From Theristus sp. LFF4_11 (lineage: Eukaryota > Nematoda > Chromadorea > Monhysterida > Xyalidae): a DNA stretch of 64,000 nt. Position numbers and translations under genes: made by a program. The DNA is taken from positions 1-64,000 of the forward strand of contig JASANC010005885.1 in NCBI GenBank assembly GCA_030248135.1, read 5' to 3'. Of this stretch, positions 1 to 13,100 are shown piece by piece; the stretch's first letter is position 1; each line of letters starts with the position of its first letter. Below the pieces are notes generated by a model. It was not told the DNA's origin, did no database searches, and saw only the letters and a program-made list of their open reading frames with translations.

Positions 1-3
1 ATA

Positions 4-459
4 CCGTATTACCCCCCTTAAACCCCCCATCATTAATCCCCCCACCAATAAACCCCCACCCCCACAACAAGTTTCCGAATAATCCCCCCCCCCCCACAAA
101 TAATCCCCCATGAGGGATTATTGGAAACCTGTTTGAAACAACCCAGCGAATTCAGTGGCTGGTTGCAGTGAAAATGATGAAATTGTGCTACCAAAGGCCC
201 CAAATGGATGAGTTAATGATAATTTCATTTCAAAAGGCTGTTGTAAAAGGAAATTTCTATGTAGAGTAGAAGTTTCTGCGACTTTCTTGCCTGCCATGCA
301 AGCTATTTTTGCCATTTTTCAATAAACCCCTACCCCAAGAATTTGTTTGTAAATAAAGCCCCCCCCCCCCAAAGAGCCCCCCCCCCCACCAATAAACCCC
401 CACCCCTACAAGTCGCTGACGTATTAACCCCCCATGGGATTTTATTGGGGGTAATACGG
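4..459. mobile_element. TA-flanked MITE, copy 1
   Basis: The element begins with CCGTATTACCCCCC and ends with GGGGGTAATACGG, an inverted repeat bounded by TA on both sides (2-3 and 460-461). The body has runs of C alternating with AATAAA-type spacers, and a unique core at about 120-310 (GCGAATTCAGTGGCTGG and following) that is shared with the copies at 28347 and 60143. It has no coding capacity. The TA flanks fit a Tc1/mariner-type target duplication, but TA could instead be part of the inverted repeat. Confidence 0.85.
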
Positions 460-573
460 TACACGAGTTATTTTGTGTAGTTTACGTAAAATGAGCCGTG
501 AGTTTTGTTTTTTTCTTGACCACAACTTTTTTCGAACACTTGTTTCCAGCAGATTGAAACAGCAAATTGTTAA

Positions 574-3150
574 CACCGTTTGCAAATAAGAGTGGGGGGG
601 TCTAGCGCTACATGGGAAAGTTTTTAAACCAAGGGTGCAGGGACATTCTACTAATCAAGGCGCTTCAGGTTTACCCCCTGAGTACCCCCTGATTATGCCT
701 ATAAAGGTCGTTTTTAGGGTGCGGAAGTTGAAAAACCCTCGATTTTTTGCGATTTTTCGCAAAGTGTACCTTTTTAGCCCTACCGTATCTCGTAGTTGCA
801 CAGTTTCTGGAACCTCACACAATATTCACGTGAAAGATCTTGCGGAGTTCTTTAAGGCCCTGTATCAATGAGCCCTTGCAAGGGGGGTCCCTGAGGCGCT
901 ACGACGCTAGTTAAAATTACTTTTTTTAAAAATTACGCTATTTTTTTAAAACATTTTTTTGAGCTCATAAACACAATTTTTAGATTTTCATTTTTGGTTC
1001 TACAGGGGGGTTTTCGGGGTCGCTGAATTCGAATCTGATCTTAGATTTTTGCCCCGGGGCATTTTTTTGCCCTAAAATTAGGCAAAAACACATTTTTTTT
1101 GCGTTTTCCAGTGTTTTTTGGTTTTAATTTTTAATTTTAAGTGCGGATTTTTTTAACAAAGCTGTTTTACAACAGCCTTACAACCGCTGTATCGGAATCA
1201 GTTTTGATATTTTGCAACTGACCACTTGTCCACCCAAAAAATGGGTAAAAAGTTGATTTTTTTTTGCTTTTTGCACACGTTTTCGTTTCACAGTGAAAAA
1301 ATCAAATTAGAAACAACTTGTAATTTTAATTTTTAAATCTACATGGAGAGTTTCGGGGTCGCTGAATTCGAATCTGACCTTAGATTTTTGTCCCGGGACT
1401 TTTTTGTTCTAAAAGTTGGGCAAAAACACATTTTTATGCGTTTTCCAGTGGTTTTTTGTTTTAATTTTTAATTTTAAGTGCGGATTTTTTAACAAAGCTG
1501 TTTTATAACAGCCATACAACCGCTGTATTTGAATCAGTTTTGATATTTTGCAACTGACCACTTGTCCATCTAAAAAATGGGTAAAAAGTTGATTTTTTGC
1601 TTTTTGCACACGTTTTCGTTTCACAGTGAAAAAAATCAAGTTAGAAACAACTTGTAATTTTAATTTTTAGTTCTCCAGGGGGGTTTTCAAGATTGCTGAA
1701 TTTGAATCTGACCTTAGATTTTTGTCCCGGGCTTTTTTATTGCTCTAAAAATGGGGCAAAAACACATTTTTGTGCGTTTTCCAGTGGTTTTTTGTTTTAA
1801 TTTTTAGTTTTAAATGTAGAGTTGATTAAAAAACAGTTTCATAACAGCCTTACAGCGGTTCTAAGGTTGTTATGAAACTGTTTTTTAAACAACTCTACAT
1901 TTAAAACTAAAAATTAAAACAAAAAACCACTGGAAAACGCATAAAAATGTGTTTTGCCCCATTTTTAGAGCAATAAAAATGCCCGGGGCAAAAATCTAAG
2001 GTTAGATTCAAATTCAGCGATCTTGAAAACCTCCCTGGAAAACTAAAAATTAAAATTACAAGTTGTTTCTAATTTGATTTTTTCATTGTGAAACAAAAAC
2101 GTGTGCAAAAAGCAAAAAAATCAACTTTTTACCCATTTTTTGGGTGGGCAAGTGGTCAGTTGCAAAATATCAAAACAGATTCAGATACAGCGGTTGTATG
2201 GCTGTTATAAAACAGCTTTGTTAAAAAAATCCGCATTTAAAATTAAAAATTAAACCAAAAAACCACTGGAAAACGCATAAAAATGTGTTTTTGCCCAACT
2301 TTTAGAGCAAAAAAGGCCCGGGACAAAAATCTAAGGTCAGATTCGAATTCAGCGACCCCGAAACCCTCCATGTAGAACTAAAAATTAAAATTACAAGTTG
2401 TTTCTAACTTGATTTTTTTACTGTGAAACGAAAACGTGTGCAAAAAGCAAAAAAATCAACTTTTTACCCATTTTTTGGGTGGGCAAGTGGTCAGTTGCAA
2501 AATATCAAAACTGATTCCGATACAGCGGTTGTAAGGCTGTTGTAAAACAGCTTTGTTAAAAAATCCGCACTTAAAATTAAAAATTAAAACCAAAAAACAC
2601 TGGAAAACGCAAAAAAAAGGGTTTTTGCCCAATTTTAGGGCAAAAAAATGCCCGGGGCAAAAATCTAAAATTAGATTCGAATTCAGCGACCCCGAAAACC
2701 CTTTGTAGAACCAAAAATGAAAATCGAAAAATTGTGTTTATGAGCTCAAAAAAATGTTTTAAAAAAATAGCGTAATTTTTAAAAAAAAGTAATTTTAACT
2801 GGCGTCGTAGCGCCTCAGGGACCCCCCTTGCAAGGGCTCATTGATACAGGGCCTTAAAGAACTCCGCAAGATCTTTCACGTGAATACTGTGTGAGGTTTC
2901 AGAAACTGTGCAACTACGAGATACGGTAGGGCTAAAAAGGTACACTTTGCGAAAAATCGCAAAAAATCGAGGGTTTTTCAACTTCCGCACCCTAAAAACG
3001 ACCTTTATAGGCACAATCAGGGGGTACTCAGGGGGTAAACCTGAAGCGCCTTGATTAGTAGAATGTCCCTGCACTCTTGGTTTAAAAACTTTTCCATGTA
3101 TCACGGAATGTTCCTAGGGCCCCCCCCCCCACTCTTATTTGCAAACGGTG
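574..3150. mobile_element. 2.6 kb foldback element with TTAA target duplications
   Basis: The two halves are inverted copies of one another with the centre near 1855. Outer ends read CACCGTTTGCAAATAAGAG and its complement, and each is bordered by TTAA (570-573 and 3151-3154), which is the target duplication of piggyBac-type elements. Each arm contains about three tandem diverged units of about 310 bp, recognisable by TTTTGCACACGTTTTCG and by the GTCGCTGAATTCGAATCTGA stretch. Short open frames inside appear in mirror pairs and are artefacts of the repeats. No transposase is visible, so the element is non-autonomous. Confidence 0.85.
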
Positions 3151-3176
3151 TTAAACTACACTACATACCTAAAGGC

Positions 3177-3310
3177 CAATTCATGCACACAAATTTTTAC
3201 GGCACGGCAGTGCACGTCACGACTTTATTCATGATGCAAAAAACAGCAATCCGGCACGTCAAGCTTTAGATCACGCGCTCGTTCATACTTGCGCACGGCG
3301 ACGTGCGTCG
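3177..3310. repeat. dispersed repeat with GCACGTCACG motifs
   Basis: The stretch from TTCATGCACACAAATTTTTA through CACGTCACG and AGCAATCCGGCACGTC recurs in modified form at 62795-62960. Related CACGTCACG runs lie at 8130-8260 and 59935-59990. It is probably another short inverted-repeat element; its ends were not defined. Confidence 0.5.
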
Positions 3311-3646
3311 ACGGACGGCATACCAGCCTGGCGTTAGCACACTAATTAACGACGATAAAAAACACCAGATTACTGTGAATTGTTAGTTACACGTTCATGG
3401 TTGTTCAGGTGCTGATGACTACTGGACCTCTACAAGCAGTACACTACGTGCGTGCAAAGCAGCCAGCCAACTGCCAATCAGCCGAGATGAGCGTTTCACG
3501 ATTTTGTCCAGTTGAAAGATGAGCTGACTGATGGAGTTTGGGCTTCGGTCGAAATTATACCGCACGTAAATATCCATTGTTTTTACGAGCCGGCGATTGC
3601 CGGAAATGTTGCGGGTTTTCGTCCACAAATCCGTCACTGCTTGTGC

Positions 3647-3652
3647 TTTATT
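3647..3652 (-). terminator. polyadenylation signal of the LDLa protease
   Basis: AATAAA on the minus strand lies 53 bases beyond the stop codon at 3705, the usual distance for a 3' end signal. Confidence 0.5.
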
Positions 3653-3704
3653 TTAACGATACGATATAACTGCCAAAATTAACAAACTATGTAAAAAATC
3701 GTTT

Positions 3705-6700
3705 TCAGTAATACCAGTAAATCTCCTGCAGTATCCAGTCACGGATTGCTCCCGGTATACGAGTGTAAATTCCAGGCTGCAACGATAAGTTGAGATAAAT
3801 ACAAATGATAAAGATACAAATAATGTGCCGCTAGCTAGCTATTATTGTAAGATACAAATTCTGGAATTACTCCGAGAAGAGGAAGAGAAACGTACAACTC
3901 CTTTGGCGCAGTCATATCTGAAAGAAAAGTTTTTTTCAGGTTAATACGCATGGCACTAAAACATGTGACATATGCAAAGGTGCAGCCTCACCCCCATGAC
4001 GTGACGCCGACCAGTATCCAGTTGCCATGTTCGTTTTCGAACATCAGCGGCCCACCACTGTCGCCCTGAAAACGTTGCACTCGTTTCTGTGAATTATGAA
4101 AGTGTTTACTTCAATTAACGAGACAGTAATCGCAATAAACACACAGCACGTAGCTCTAAAACTGACAAAACGGCTTTGTTTTCGGTTAGTCGAATAAAAA
4201 TCCGCGAAACTTTTCGGATATGACAGTTCGCTAAACCTGACAAGTGTCCCTGCCAGGCGCTCCCGCACAGAACATGTGCTTGCTGGAGTACTGCGATCGG
4301 TGGCTCCGTGGGATTCGTGGTACGCAAACGGCGTTGCGACGAAACCAAAGCTCGACCTTCTGCAGTTCATGGCTGTTCACCGGAAACATGCCTGTGTTTG
4401 CTGCAAGGAGGAAACGTTATTGGAAGCGTAACAAAAATACTCTACTTCAGCCTGTACGATTTCGCATTTTTTCGACATTATGTCTGTTTTTTTTGTTCCT
4501 GATTTTCGGTCTAATCGAGTCGACTATTTTTAAATCCTATATTTTCACTACAGTCGAACTCTAAATAATCGACTGTGTAGCTAAACTGACGTGACAAACG
4601 AAACTGCAATGCACCCGTCCAAAACAACACTGGATATCTAAATACTGGCATATTTGTTCGACTTTTGATGGCGAAAAAAATGATAACGACTCCGAGGACT
4701 GACTTTTGCCCCATCCTGTTGCTACCATCCGATACTGCCTATCTTCCATGAATTGAAATCGTTGGTCAGGCAAGCAAATTGGACGAACCCGTCGGTCGAA
4801 TCGAACTCGCGTTGTATCCAGTCTGCATACAAATTCCAGCATTTCACGAACATGGAATGTTTCAGATGATTGGTGGAACGTTTTCCACAAACACAGGGGT
4901 CTTTACTTTGACTAAAGTATTAAAAAAACAATTTCACGAACCTCAAAAGCGCCACATCATTGGCAGCGCGCACTGGTCGCCCATAAAACGGGTGCGGAAT
5001 CAGTTTACGCACGTTGTAGACCTGAAGCACTTTACGGTGTAATCTTGAAACAATTCCATGGGGTTTTGGTTCAAAACAACAGCAACAACAGGAACAATTG
5101 ATCTGGTTGAAGTCACCAGTGACTTGGTTCATTCGTCTAAAACTGACATTCCTAAGTATAAACTGTGGCTAAGCTACCGTCAGCATTCGAATGTGGCACG
5201 GTACGGTCTTAACAGACGTTATACGGATTTGTGAAAACGATTTGCAGCGAGTGATACTCTGATTTTTAATCTCTCTTTTAACTCAATTCAAAAACAAAGA
5301 AGATCGTGGCGACTGACAAATCGTACAGAAGTACAGCATGCTTGTGGGGACCTGTCATACTTTCTTCAGCCGAATGCAAAGCTTACAAAAAACAAGCAAG
5401 AACAATTGTCTTGAACAATTGAACTTTTAGCGCGCGACGGTGGCGGTCCGATTTGTCAGGTTGGAAGTTTGAAATGCAAGTGGAAGAAGTTTGAAAAAAG
5501 TTTGCTTTTGGTGTTTCCTGGCGCCCGCTTACCCGCTCACCAGTGTACTGCTGACCAATGTGCGTGCGCAAGTGGGCACCCAGTTTCACATGATAATCTC
5601 GCGGGTTTCTCGAATCAATCCTGAAAACGCAACGAAACTTATGGAAAAGTCAACAAAAAACTTTACAGGCTCAGCCTTGGTAATCTGAGGTTTTCAGAAA
5701 CTAGTTTTTTTGCGGTGATTTTCGGATTCATTTCGTTTAAAGCAGCTTGTATAACGCGTTACAAACGATATCTGCCCACATTACATCGCGCACGTTTTTA
5801 TCGTTTCAGAAGGTTTGTTAACACAAAAGTTTCACACTCTGAGAAAAGCCGCGCAGCTGAAGCAAGCAAATCCAAATGTGACATGGCTTCGCAAATTTGA
5901 ATTGCCGCGCAATTTATGAAAAGTTTACCTGTCCCTGCGAGCAAACGCATTAAATATCTCGAATCCAAAAGAAAGTACAACAGAAATCGCACGGGTACGG
6001 TGCTTATTGCTTACAGACAATGTGCCGCGGTGACAATAAATTTGTCGTCGATCAGTGAGCCACCGCAGTGGAATTTCCCTTTCAGGTACACCTGCGCCAT
6101 CCACGGCCACTCGTTCGGCTGCGATGGCACCCCGTTGATGACACTCAACACCGCAGGGCCACCTGAACAAAGCGCACAAAACGATCTCTGCTGATCAAGG
6201 GCCATGAAATAGCGCCAATCAACAAATAAAAATAGCTTGATTCATCCGCATCACTTGGTAGCAGCCTGCAAGTGTTAACGAAACCTTTCAAAAACTAAAA
6301 TAAAACGCTTTACTTTCACGTACCTCCCACCGGGTGTTTTCAAGAGTAGTATTGTACGTACACACCCCAAAAAAGTCGACGTACTCGTGAATTTGTCGTC
6401 ATGAAGCTTTTTGACTGCAGCTGTGAGATCGCCTATTTATTCTCTCACCTCGCCTTCTCGCGCTCAACGTTTCTTCGACGGATCTCTCCTGCGACGTGTA
6501 ATTGCCGTAGACGGGATGCGGCGGCAGAGTGGTTCTCATCACGACCCCATCCGGCGGTACGTGATCATACTGGTCGTCATCGTAATCGGCGTAGTGCTCG
6601 TCATCGTCATCCGCTTCGTGCGTCCGTGACCGTTGCGGCTCAACGTTGACCATTATTGTTCTGTCATCGTTTTCATTCGGACGACCAGTGCTGGTGACGA

Positions 6701-8799
6701 ATAATGTTGTTGTTGCTCTTGACGTTGTCGTTCCAGTTGTTCTCTGCGGCTCTCCGGCAATAATCAATTGTTCGACTGTTGCGGTTTTCGGTTTTCTAGC
6801 GGGCGTCGGCGGAAATGTAGCGGACCTTGCGCTGCTGCTCCGGTTGGCGCCGATCGACGCCGCAATGAAGCCGAACGCGTCCGGTGCCGGTTGATTGCGA
6901 AACGTCGCAGGTCGCACTCGAGTGCGTCGCCCAAATCGAAACCGCCGCCCGAGTGCAGTGCGTTCGTGATCGGCGACACTCGACGGTGCCTGGCGACGCT
7001 GTCGCTGTCGACGACGACTTCGTTGTCGCTGACGCGGCTGTGCGTTTCGACGACCGCAGAATGCGGCTGACAAGAAAATTGAGAGGAAACAGATGTTGTT
7101 TCGGCAGTGCCACGACAGTTTTGTTGCTTCTTTTTATGGTTTCAGTCCTCACATATTTGTCACACAATTTTCCACCCTTGTCAGCGTCAATATGCGACAA
7201 AAGTGCTTGTATTTCAACAAAACGAAAACGTTGAAAAAAATAAATACGATAAAAACCATGAAGAAACGAACGTTTTCGATGCCCGTTTGGACAGAGAAGT
7301 TTTTCGTCCGACCAATCGTGGCAGTCATTGACGCCGTTGCACACGCGCGACCACGGAACACATTTTGAGACACCCTGCAAACCAAAACACAACACACATT
7401 CCCATCATGTGGTGCTCGATCGCTGCTGTTTTTGCAGCAAAAAAAACAAACAAACAAAATGTGAACGCACGCACTTTGCACGAGAACATCATTGCGCTAC
7501 AACAAAGTTGCTCATCGGCGTTGTTGCCGCAGTCATTTTCGCCGTCGCAGTACCTGAAAAGAAGGAGGCGTTTGTTGCTGATTGCGTCCGTGATCTTTCT
7601 TTTATTATTCAACGATTTGATCTGCAGCCACCCTGTACTCGTTGAGCACAACGCAGACACCTCTGGTAGAAGGTGGCAAACTTGCCGCATTTTGCAGAGA
7701 TCATTGCGGCAATGATCACACGTCCCGTCCCCACCATAAAAGAAATCAGTTTCACCTTTTTTTGACACGACAATAAAAAATGGCCCCAGTGACTCAACCG
7801 TAATCTCAAGGACATGGGACGGTTCGCCGATTTTGACTGTCAATCAAAAAAGTAGCATTTCGTGACCGCGTAACACAGCTACGCGTCGCTAAATACTGTT
7901 TCATGAATGCCGCTATAGTGTTTCGCGTGCACATCAGTCGAGCCTCATTCGCCCATAACTAACCAAAACGCAGGCACCGTCGGTGTGTCGGTCGTGCCTG
8001 CGGGCCCACAGTGCACCCGGCCTCGTGTCGCCTTCGTGCCCCCGTTGTCGCACACTCGCTCGTCCGACCAGTCCTCACAATCGTTCTCGCCGTCACACAA
8101 CTTCAGAAAAACGTGTGCTTTAGAGATATGGTCCGGTTATACCTGACGTAAGCAGACGTACGTCTGCATGAACACGGGATGCAATAACACGGGGCCTAAA
8201 GTGACGTGACCTGACGTGCCGTGCCGTGCCGTACGCGCATACGTCAGGTATAAACGGGCCTTTATGATCGTGCAGCTGCAGTTCGGCAGGCTGCTCGGAG
8301 AACGCTGAGAAGCACCCAGTGTGTCGTTGGTGGGCGTCTGGCAGGCTAATTCTTGTGCTACACTTGCAAATTTTTTCATATATGCAAAAATTACTGCTTG
8401 AAATCTTGAAATCAGCAAGGAAAAACACTCTGTTATTGCAGGTAATCTGTTGGCCGCTGATTTTTTTGATTATGACATTCTGATTAACCCCAAGGACACT
8501 GAAACAAAAAAGTCGGTCTCTTTGTCGGCATTGTTTCACTGGAGCCTTTTTCATGTTTAAAGCGCAATAAGACATTCGCATTACCCAAGAGCCGTGTATG
8601 CACTTTTGGCCGTTCGCGCACGGAAACGCGCCATTCACCATGCAATACTTCTGAAAGATTGCGCGCGCCTCGCGCGTGTTTCGATACGCGTACGCGTGCG
8701 TGAAGTTGGCGTCCGGCTGCGGCGCGTTCGGCGTCACCGCCAACGCAATGTGCACTGGCAGTAGCACTATTAGTAGCACTGTCAGCCGGTGGAAATCCT
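3705..8799 (-). CDS. secreted serine protease with LDLa modules and C-terminal trypsin (S1) domain, start unresolved
   Basis: This is a multi-exon S1 protease. The trypsin part reads in matching phases through exons 6162-6015 ([19 protein letters not shown] with the catalytic His), 5619-5541, 5029-4942 (NDVALL, catalytic Asp), 4822-4704 (GWGK), 4400-4237, 4065-3992 (GDSGGP, catalytic Ser), 3917-3896 and 3776-3705. The residue six before the Ser is Asp (RDTCQGDSGGP), so cleavage after Lys or Arg is expected. Upstream, LDLa modules lie in exon 8799-8585 joined to 8100-7978 ([16 protein letters not shown]), in 7553-7475, and in 7374-7272 ([17 protein letters not shown]). A Thr- and Asp-rich linker ending RRRG at 6449 precedes the protease; its frame between about 7070 and 6800 is not settled. 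The first exon shown begins with a hydrophobic segment that looks like a signal peptide, but its ATG must lie in an unrecognised upstream exon. The family includes secreted zymogens of digestion, cuticle and immunity. Confidence 0.85.
7848..7920. repeat. small palindromic MITE, copy 1
   Basis: It contains GCTACGCGTC.CTAAATACTG and TTCATGAATGC, one arm of a hairpin of about 90 bp that recurs at 17036, 25985, 33672, 56358 and 57140. It lies in an intron of the LDLa protease. Confidence 0.65.
8130..8262. repeat. inverted repeat with CTGACGT motifs
   Basis: ATACCTGACGTAAGCAGACG at the left is matched by a TACGTCAGGTATA-type end at the right, with GACGTGACCTGACGTGCCGTGCC between. It resembles the CACGTCACG repeats near 3177 and 62800. 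It lies in an intron. Confidence 0.5.
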
Positions 8800-8859
8800 G
8801 CAAGCAAACGTGTGTCTGAATTCTTTAATCCGTTCCTAATCTTCGTTTCATAAGACAGC

Positions 8860-10179
8860 ATCCATCAGCTTATCGGGGGCGTTACACAAAACTACAATTT
8901 TATCACAGTTTTAAAATTTTCAAATTTTTATAAGGGAGCCTCTAATGCAAAACTTTATGGTAAATACAAGGATCAAAAACAATTTTGAAAATTGTCAGGT
9001 CCAAAAAGTGATAAGCAGAGCCAGCACTAAAAAATCGCACATTTTCACGGCCTTTAAGAACATCAGCTAAACGCCGATGAAAGTGCCAGATTTTCACTGT
9101 GAGTAGTAATAACATACCGTAATGGCCGGGTCGCATAACGGAGCTACTCTTGTTAGAAGCTAAAAAGCCAGAGTGTTTTTAAAAAAACGCTGGATTTACC
9201 TCTATGTTGAGTCGCCGATGTACACCAAACATTTTTGTTGTTTTTTGGTTACAAATAAATCGACCAGGAGGAATGTTGCATTATTGATACAGTAAACGGA
9301 AAGTGCATGAAGGCGAGCGCGCATGTGAAAAACTTGACAACCCATGTTTTTTTTTGTGAAATTCATCCGAATTTCAATGATGAAACGTGGTAACAGATAG
9401 ATCAAAATAGGCATGTGAAGTGTAGGGGCAGGTTGTAATTTGTAAATGTACAACGTTATTCGTCACTGCGTCTTGAACGTTCGTGTTCTGATAAACCACA
9501 GCAATTTTGCTTGTTAAAAGTCGGGTCTGTGTATAAACTTGTTTTCGATTTTTTCGTTTTTTTCCTTTTACAGTCTGCATAAATAGTTTGTTTGCTACGG
9601 AGTCAATTGCACTAAAATAAGAAAACAACATGTGGCTCGACCGTGCCCCAGTTGTAAGAATTTGTTTCACAAAATTTAAATGCAGATAAACACTTTTTTC
9701 ACAACTACTGTGACCTGCGAGATTAATACTAACCTTGCTTTTTTGAAGTATAAAGAATTTTTATTGAAATTATGAAAGTTCATACACAAATGTTCCCTCA
9801 AAAAGAATACCTAATAGTATAACAACAGTCAGAATCGCAAATCGAAAACAAAGACGCAGTCAAACAAAACAGTTCCGTAGATGCCCGAAACGACATGCCA
9901 GCTCTCTGTCCCCAGCAGAATCAAGCCCCAAATGAGGTCTCAAAACAAAAAGTGGCACTGGCTGAGTAGTGGTCTACTACCACTAACAACCGTCACTACT
10001 CAACTGGTTTTTGTCAAACTTTGTCTGGAGTAAACGAAAACAAAAAAAAACTGTTCATCTCGTTTTGGCGCATCTGCTCGGGTCTCACTTCGGGGCATCA
10101 GTTGGAACGTTTTTGCATGGTGTCACAAACTGATTGCTGTTCACTACACTAAATTTCCGCCAATTCAACGCCCGGCCGT
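8860..10179. other. intergenic stretch between the two protease genes
   Basis: The region is AT-rich. Only short, unconvincing open frames are present and no domain, RNA gene or defined repeat is recognised. The missing first exon of the LDLa protease is expected here, and an AATAAA on the minus strand near 9749 could end the CUB protease transcript. Confidence 0.4.
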
Positions 10180-13100
10180 CTATCCAGTAATGCCAGTTTT
10201 TTGTTGAATCCACGACAACAACGACGGCACGTGCGAGTATACGCCCGGGTAGCTCGGATCAGCGCAGCCTTGTCTGAAGAAGCAATTACTTGCGAAAGAC
10301 CAAGTCTGAGAACAAGTGCACTTCGTTACAAGCATTTTCCAGTGCGTTTTCCCTTGCCAGAAGACTTTTTAAAAATTACATTGAGCAAAATTTCCACAAC
10401 ATCATAATATTCCTATTCATTCTAACACGTCCAGATGTATGACTGGCTGGCTAGAAAATGTTTTTTTTTAGTTTTTTGATATGTATACAATACTTTATTA
10501 TCTAAAAATGCGGGAGACGCATATAAAAGGAGGAATATGGCCTTGTGTAAGCAGTGAAAGACTTGGCTCGACAACGCTTTTCAAGTCTCTGATGTGGTAC
10601 ACACGGATACAAGTACATAAGAGTCATATTTTTGCGCCGCGTTTGTTGTTTAAAAGCTTGCTGAAAAGCGTAAAAACTTTGAAGTTATCTAGATATTTTT
10701 CAATTGTCCTCTTCAGTTTAGTCTAAAATCACATCATGTGCGAAATTCTGTACAGCATGGCCGAATAAATGAGGCAGTCCATCAAGGCGGGATTAGTCGC
10801 TGACTAGGAGTTGTCTTTTTCAAAAATGCCAACATAATTTCCAATCATGTGTGCAAGGGAGAAAGAATGAACAGAATAATACGGATAATCCATTAGTTTA
10901 AAAAAACGCGTCAAATTTGGCATACAATTTGGTTTCTGAACTTCTTTTTCTTTCATTCAAAATTCGCGCGCTCCTTGCACCCTGAAAAAAACTGCCATGT
11001 TTAATCGGCTATACTGTAAATTCTGTGCAAAAAACAGAAACATCAGAGATTGCAAAACATTGCTGCATGTAGCTTTATCGTTGTTTGCTGACGTACGCAC
11101 CGCTGTGCATACAGCAGCACCAGTGCAAAAAGTGTTGTCTTCCGTTGATTTTCACCCTTTTTACCAAACTCTTGTGACAGGATAAACCGGTCAGTCATTG
11201 CCTTTGCCACAGAAGGACACCTTGCGTTCCCAATGCCTCTGCGATACACTTTGTGCAAACCAGTGTCAGCGATCTAAAGTCTGATCGTTATTTTAGTAGT
11301 TTTAGAGGTCGCTAAAAGCTAGAAAAAAGCAAATGTGAAAGTTTCATTTGTCTACAATGTACGAGGGTTGCCACTTGCAACCGAAATAAAAAATAAACGG
11401 CGCAAAAATATGACTCTTATGTACTTGTATCCGTGTGTACCACATCAGAGACTTGAAAAGCGTTGTCGAGCCAAGTCTTTCACTGCTTACACAAGGCCAT
11501 ATTCCTCCTTTTATATGCGTCTCCCGCATTTTTAGATAATATTCTGACTTTTACATAAGCCCCAAAGGTCGGACCAAAATCACAATACGTTGGTCACACA
11601 TTCTTCTAAACCCCGGACAACTCAGGTTTTTCATTTTTCGTTTTTAGGCCAATTTCGTCTATGCTATTTTTACGGCCGATTCGCCCAAAATCGTCACGAT
11701 TCAGTACCTAGAATTGCTCACATAAGAAAACTAACCAAAATCCGTGATCACCGCATTGAATTACCCTGGAAAACATCTTTTTCTCGTTTTTCGTATCCGG
11801 ATTGATTTCGCCAATTTCCACGACCGATTCGCCCGAAATCGTCACGATTCAGTATCTAGAGTTGCTCACATAAGAAAACTAATCAAAAATCCGTGATCAG
11901 CGCATTGAATTACCATGGAAAACACCCTTTTCTTGTTTTTCGTTTCTGGACCGATTTTGCCAATTTCCACGGCCGATTCGCCCGAAATCGTCACGATTCA
12001 GCATCTAGAGTTGCTCACGTAAGAAAACTAACCCAATATCCGTGATCAGCGCATTGAATTACCCTGGAAAACATTTTTTCCTTGTTTTTCGTTTCTGGAC
12101 CGATTTCGCCGATTTCCACGGCCGATTCGCCCGACATCGTCACGATTCAGCATCTAGAGTTGCTTGCATAAAAAACTAACCCAAAATTCGTAATCAGCGC
12201 ATTGAATTACCCTGGAAAACACCCTTTTCTTATTTTTCGTTTCTGGACCGATTTCGCCAATTTCGACGGCCGATTCGCCCGAAATCGTCACGATTCGGTA
12301 TCTAGAGTTGCTCACGTAAGAAAACTAACCCAAAATCCGTGATCAGCGCATTGAATTACTCTGGAAAACACCCTTTTCTTGTTTTTCGTTTCTGGACCGA
12401 TTTCGCCAATTTCGACGGCCGATTCGCCCGAAATCGTCACGATTCGGTATCTAGAGTTGCTCACATAAGAAAACTAACCCAAAATCCGTGATCAGCGCAT
12501 TGAATTACACTGGAAAACATAGTTTTCTTGTTTTTCATTTCTGGACCGATTTCGCCGATTTCCACGGCCGATTCGCCGGAAATCGTCACGATTCAGCATC
12601 TAGAGTTGCTCACGTAAGAAAACTAACCCAAAATCCGTGATCAGCGCATTGAATTACTACGGACTAGACCTTTTTCCTATTATTTTTCGTAGCTCAGACA
12701 AAATTTGTAAGAGTGAAAACTGATACTCAGTCAAAATGCTACGAACTTTCAAAAATGCACAATTTTAACTCAAAAAAGTGCCGGGCAAAAAAATAAACTA
12801 AATTTTCAGAAAATACGGATGAAATTACCCTAGGAAACATTTTTGTTCAACTGTGAAAGTGTCCCAGCTAAAAATTGAAAGGGCGAACACTTGAAACCAG
12901 GTAAAAACCCTTCGATTTTTGAAAAATGCCCATTTTTTACCCAAAAAGTGGGTCAGGGCAAAAAATTAACCCAATTTTCAAAATCTCCAGGTGAAATTAC
13001 CCCAGGAAACATTTTTGTTTGACTGTGAAAGTGTCGCAGGTAAAAATTGAAAGGGCGAACACATATGATTACATACCAGAAAAAAAAATAGAAACAAAAA

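Noticed and set aside
635..3104. Mirror-image open frames of about 80 codons in the foldback element
   Set aside because: They are identical on both arms, short, and without domain similarity; they follow from the inverted repeat.
6399..7073. Single 224-codon minus-strand ORF as a separate gene
   Set aside because: Its 3' part joins in phase to the trypsin exon of the LDLa protease through a donor at 6449, so it is treated as a linker of that gene; its Arg-rich 5' part is probably a wrong frame.
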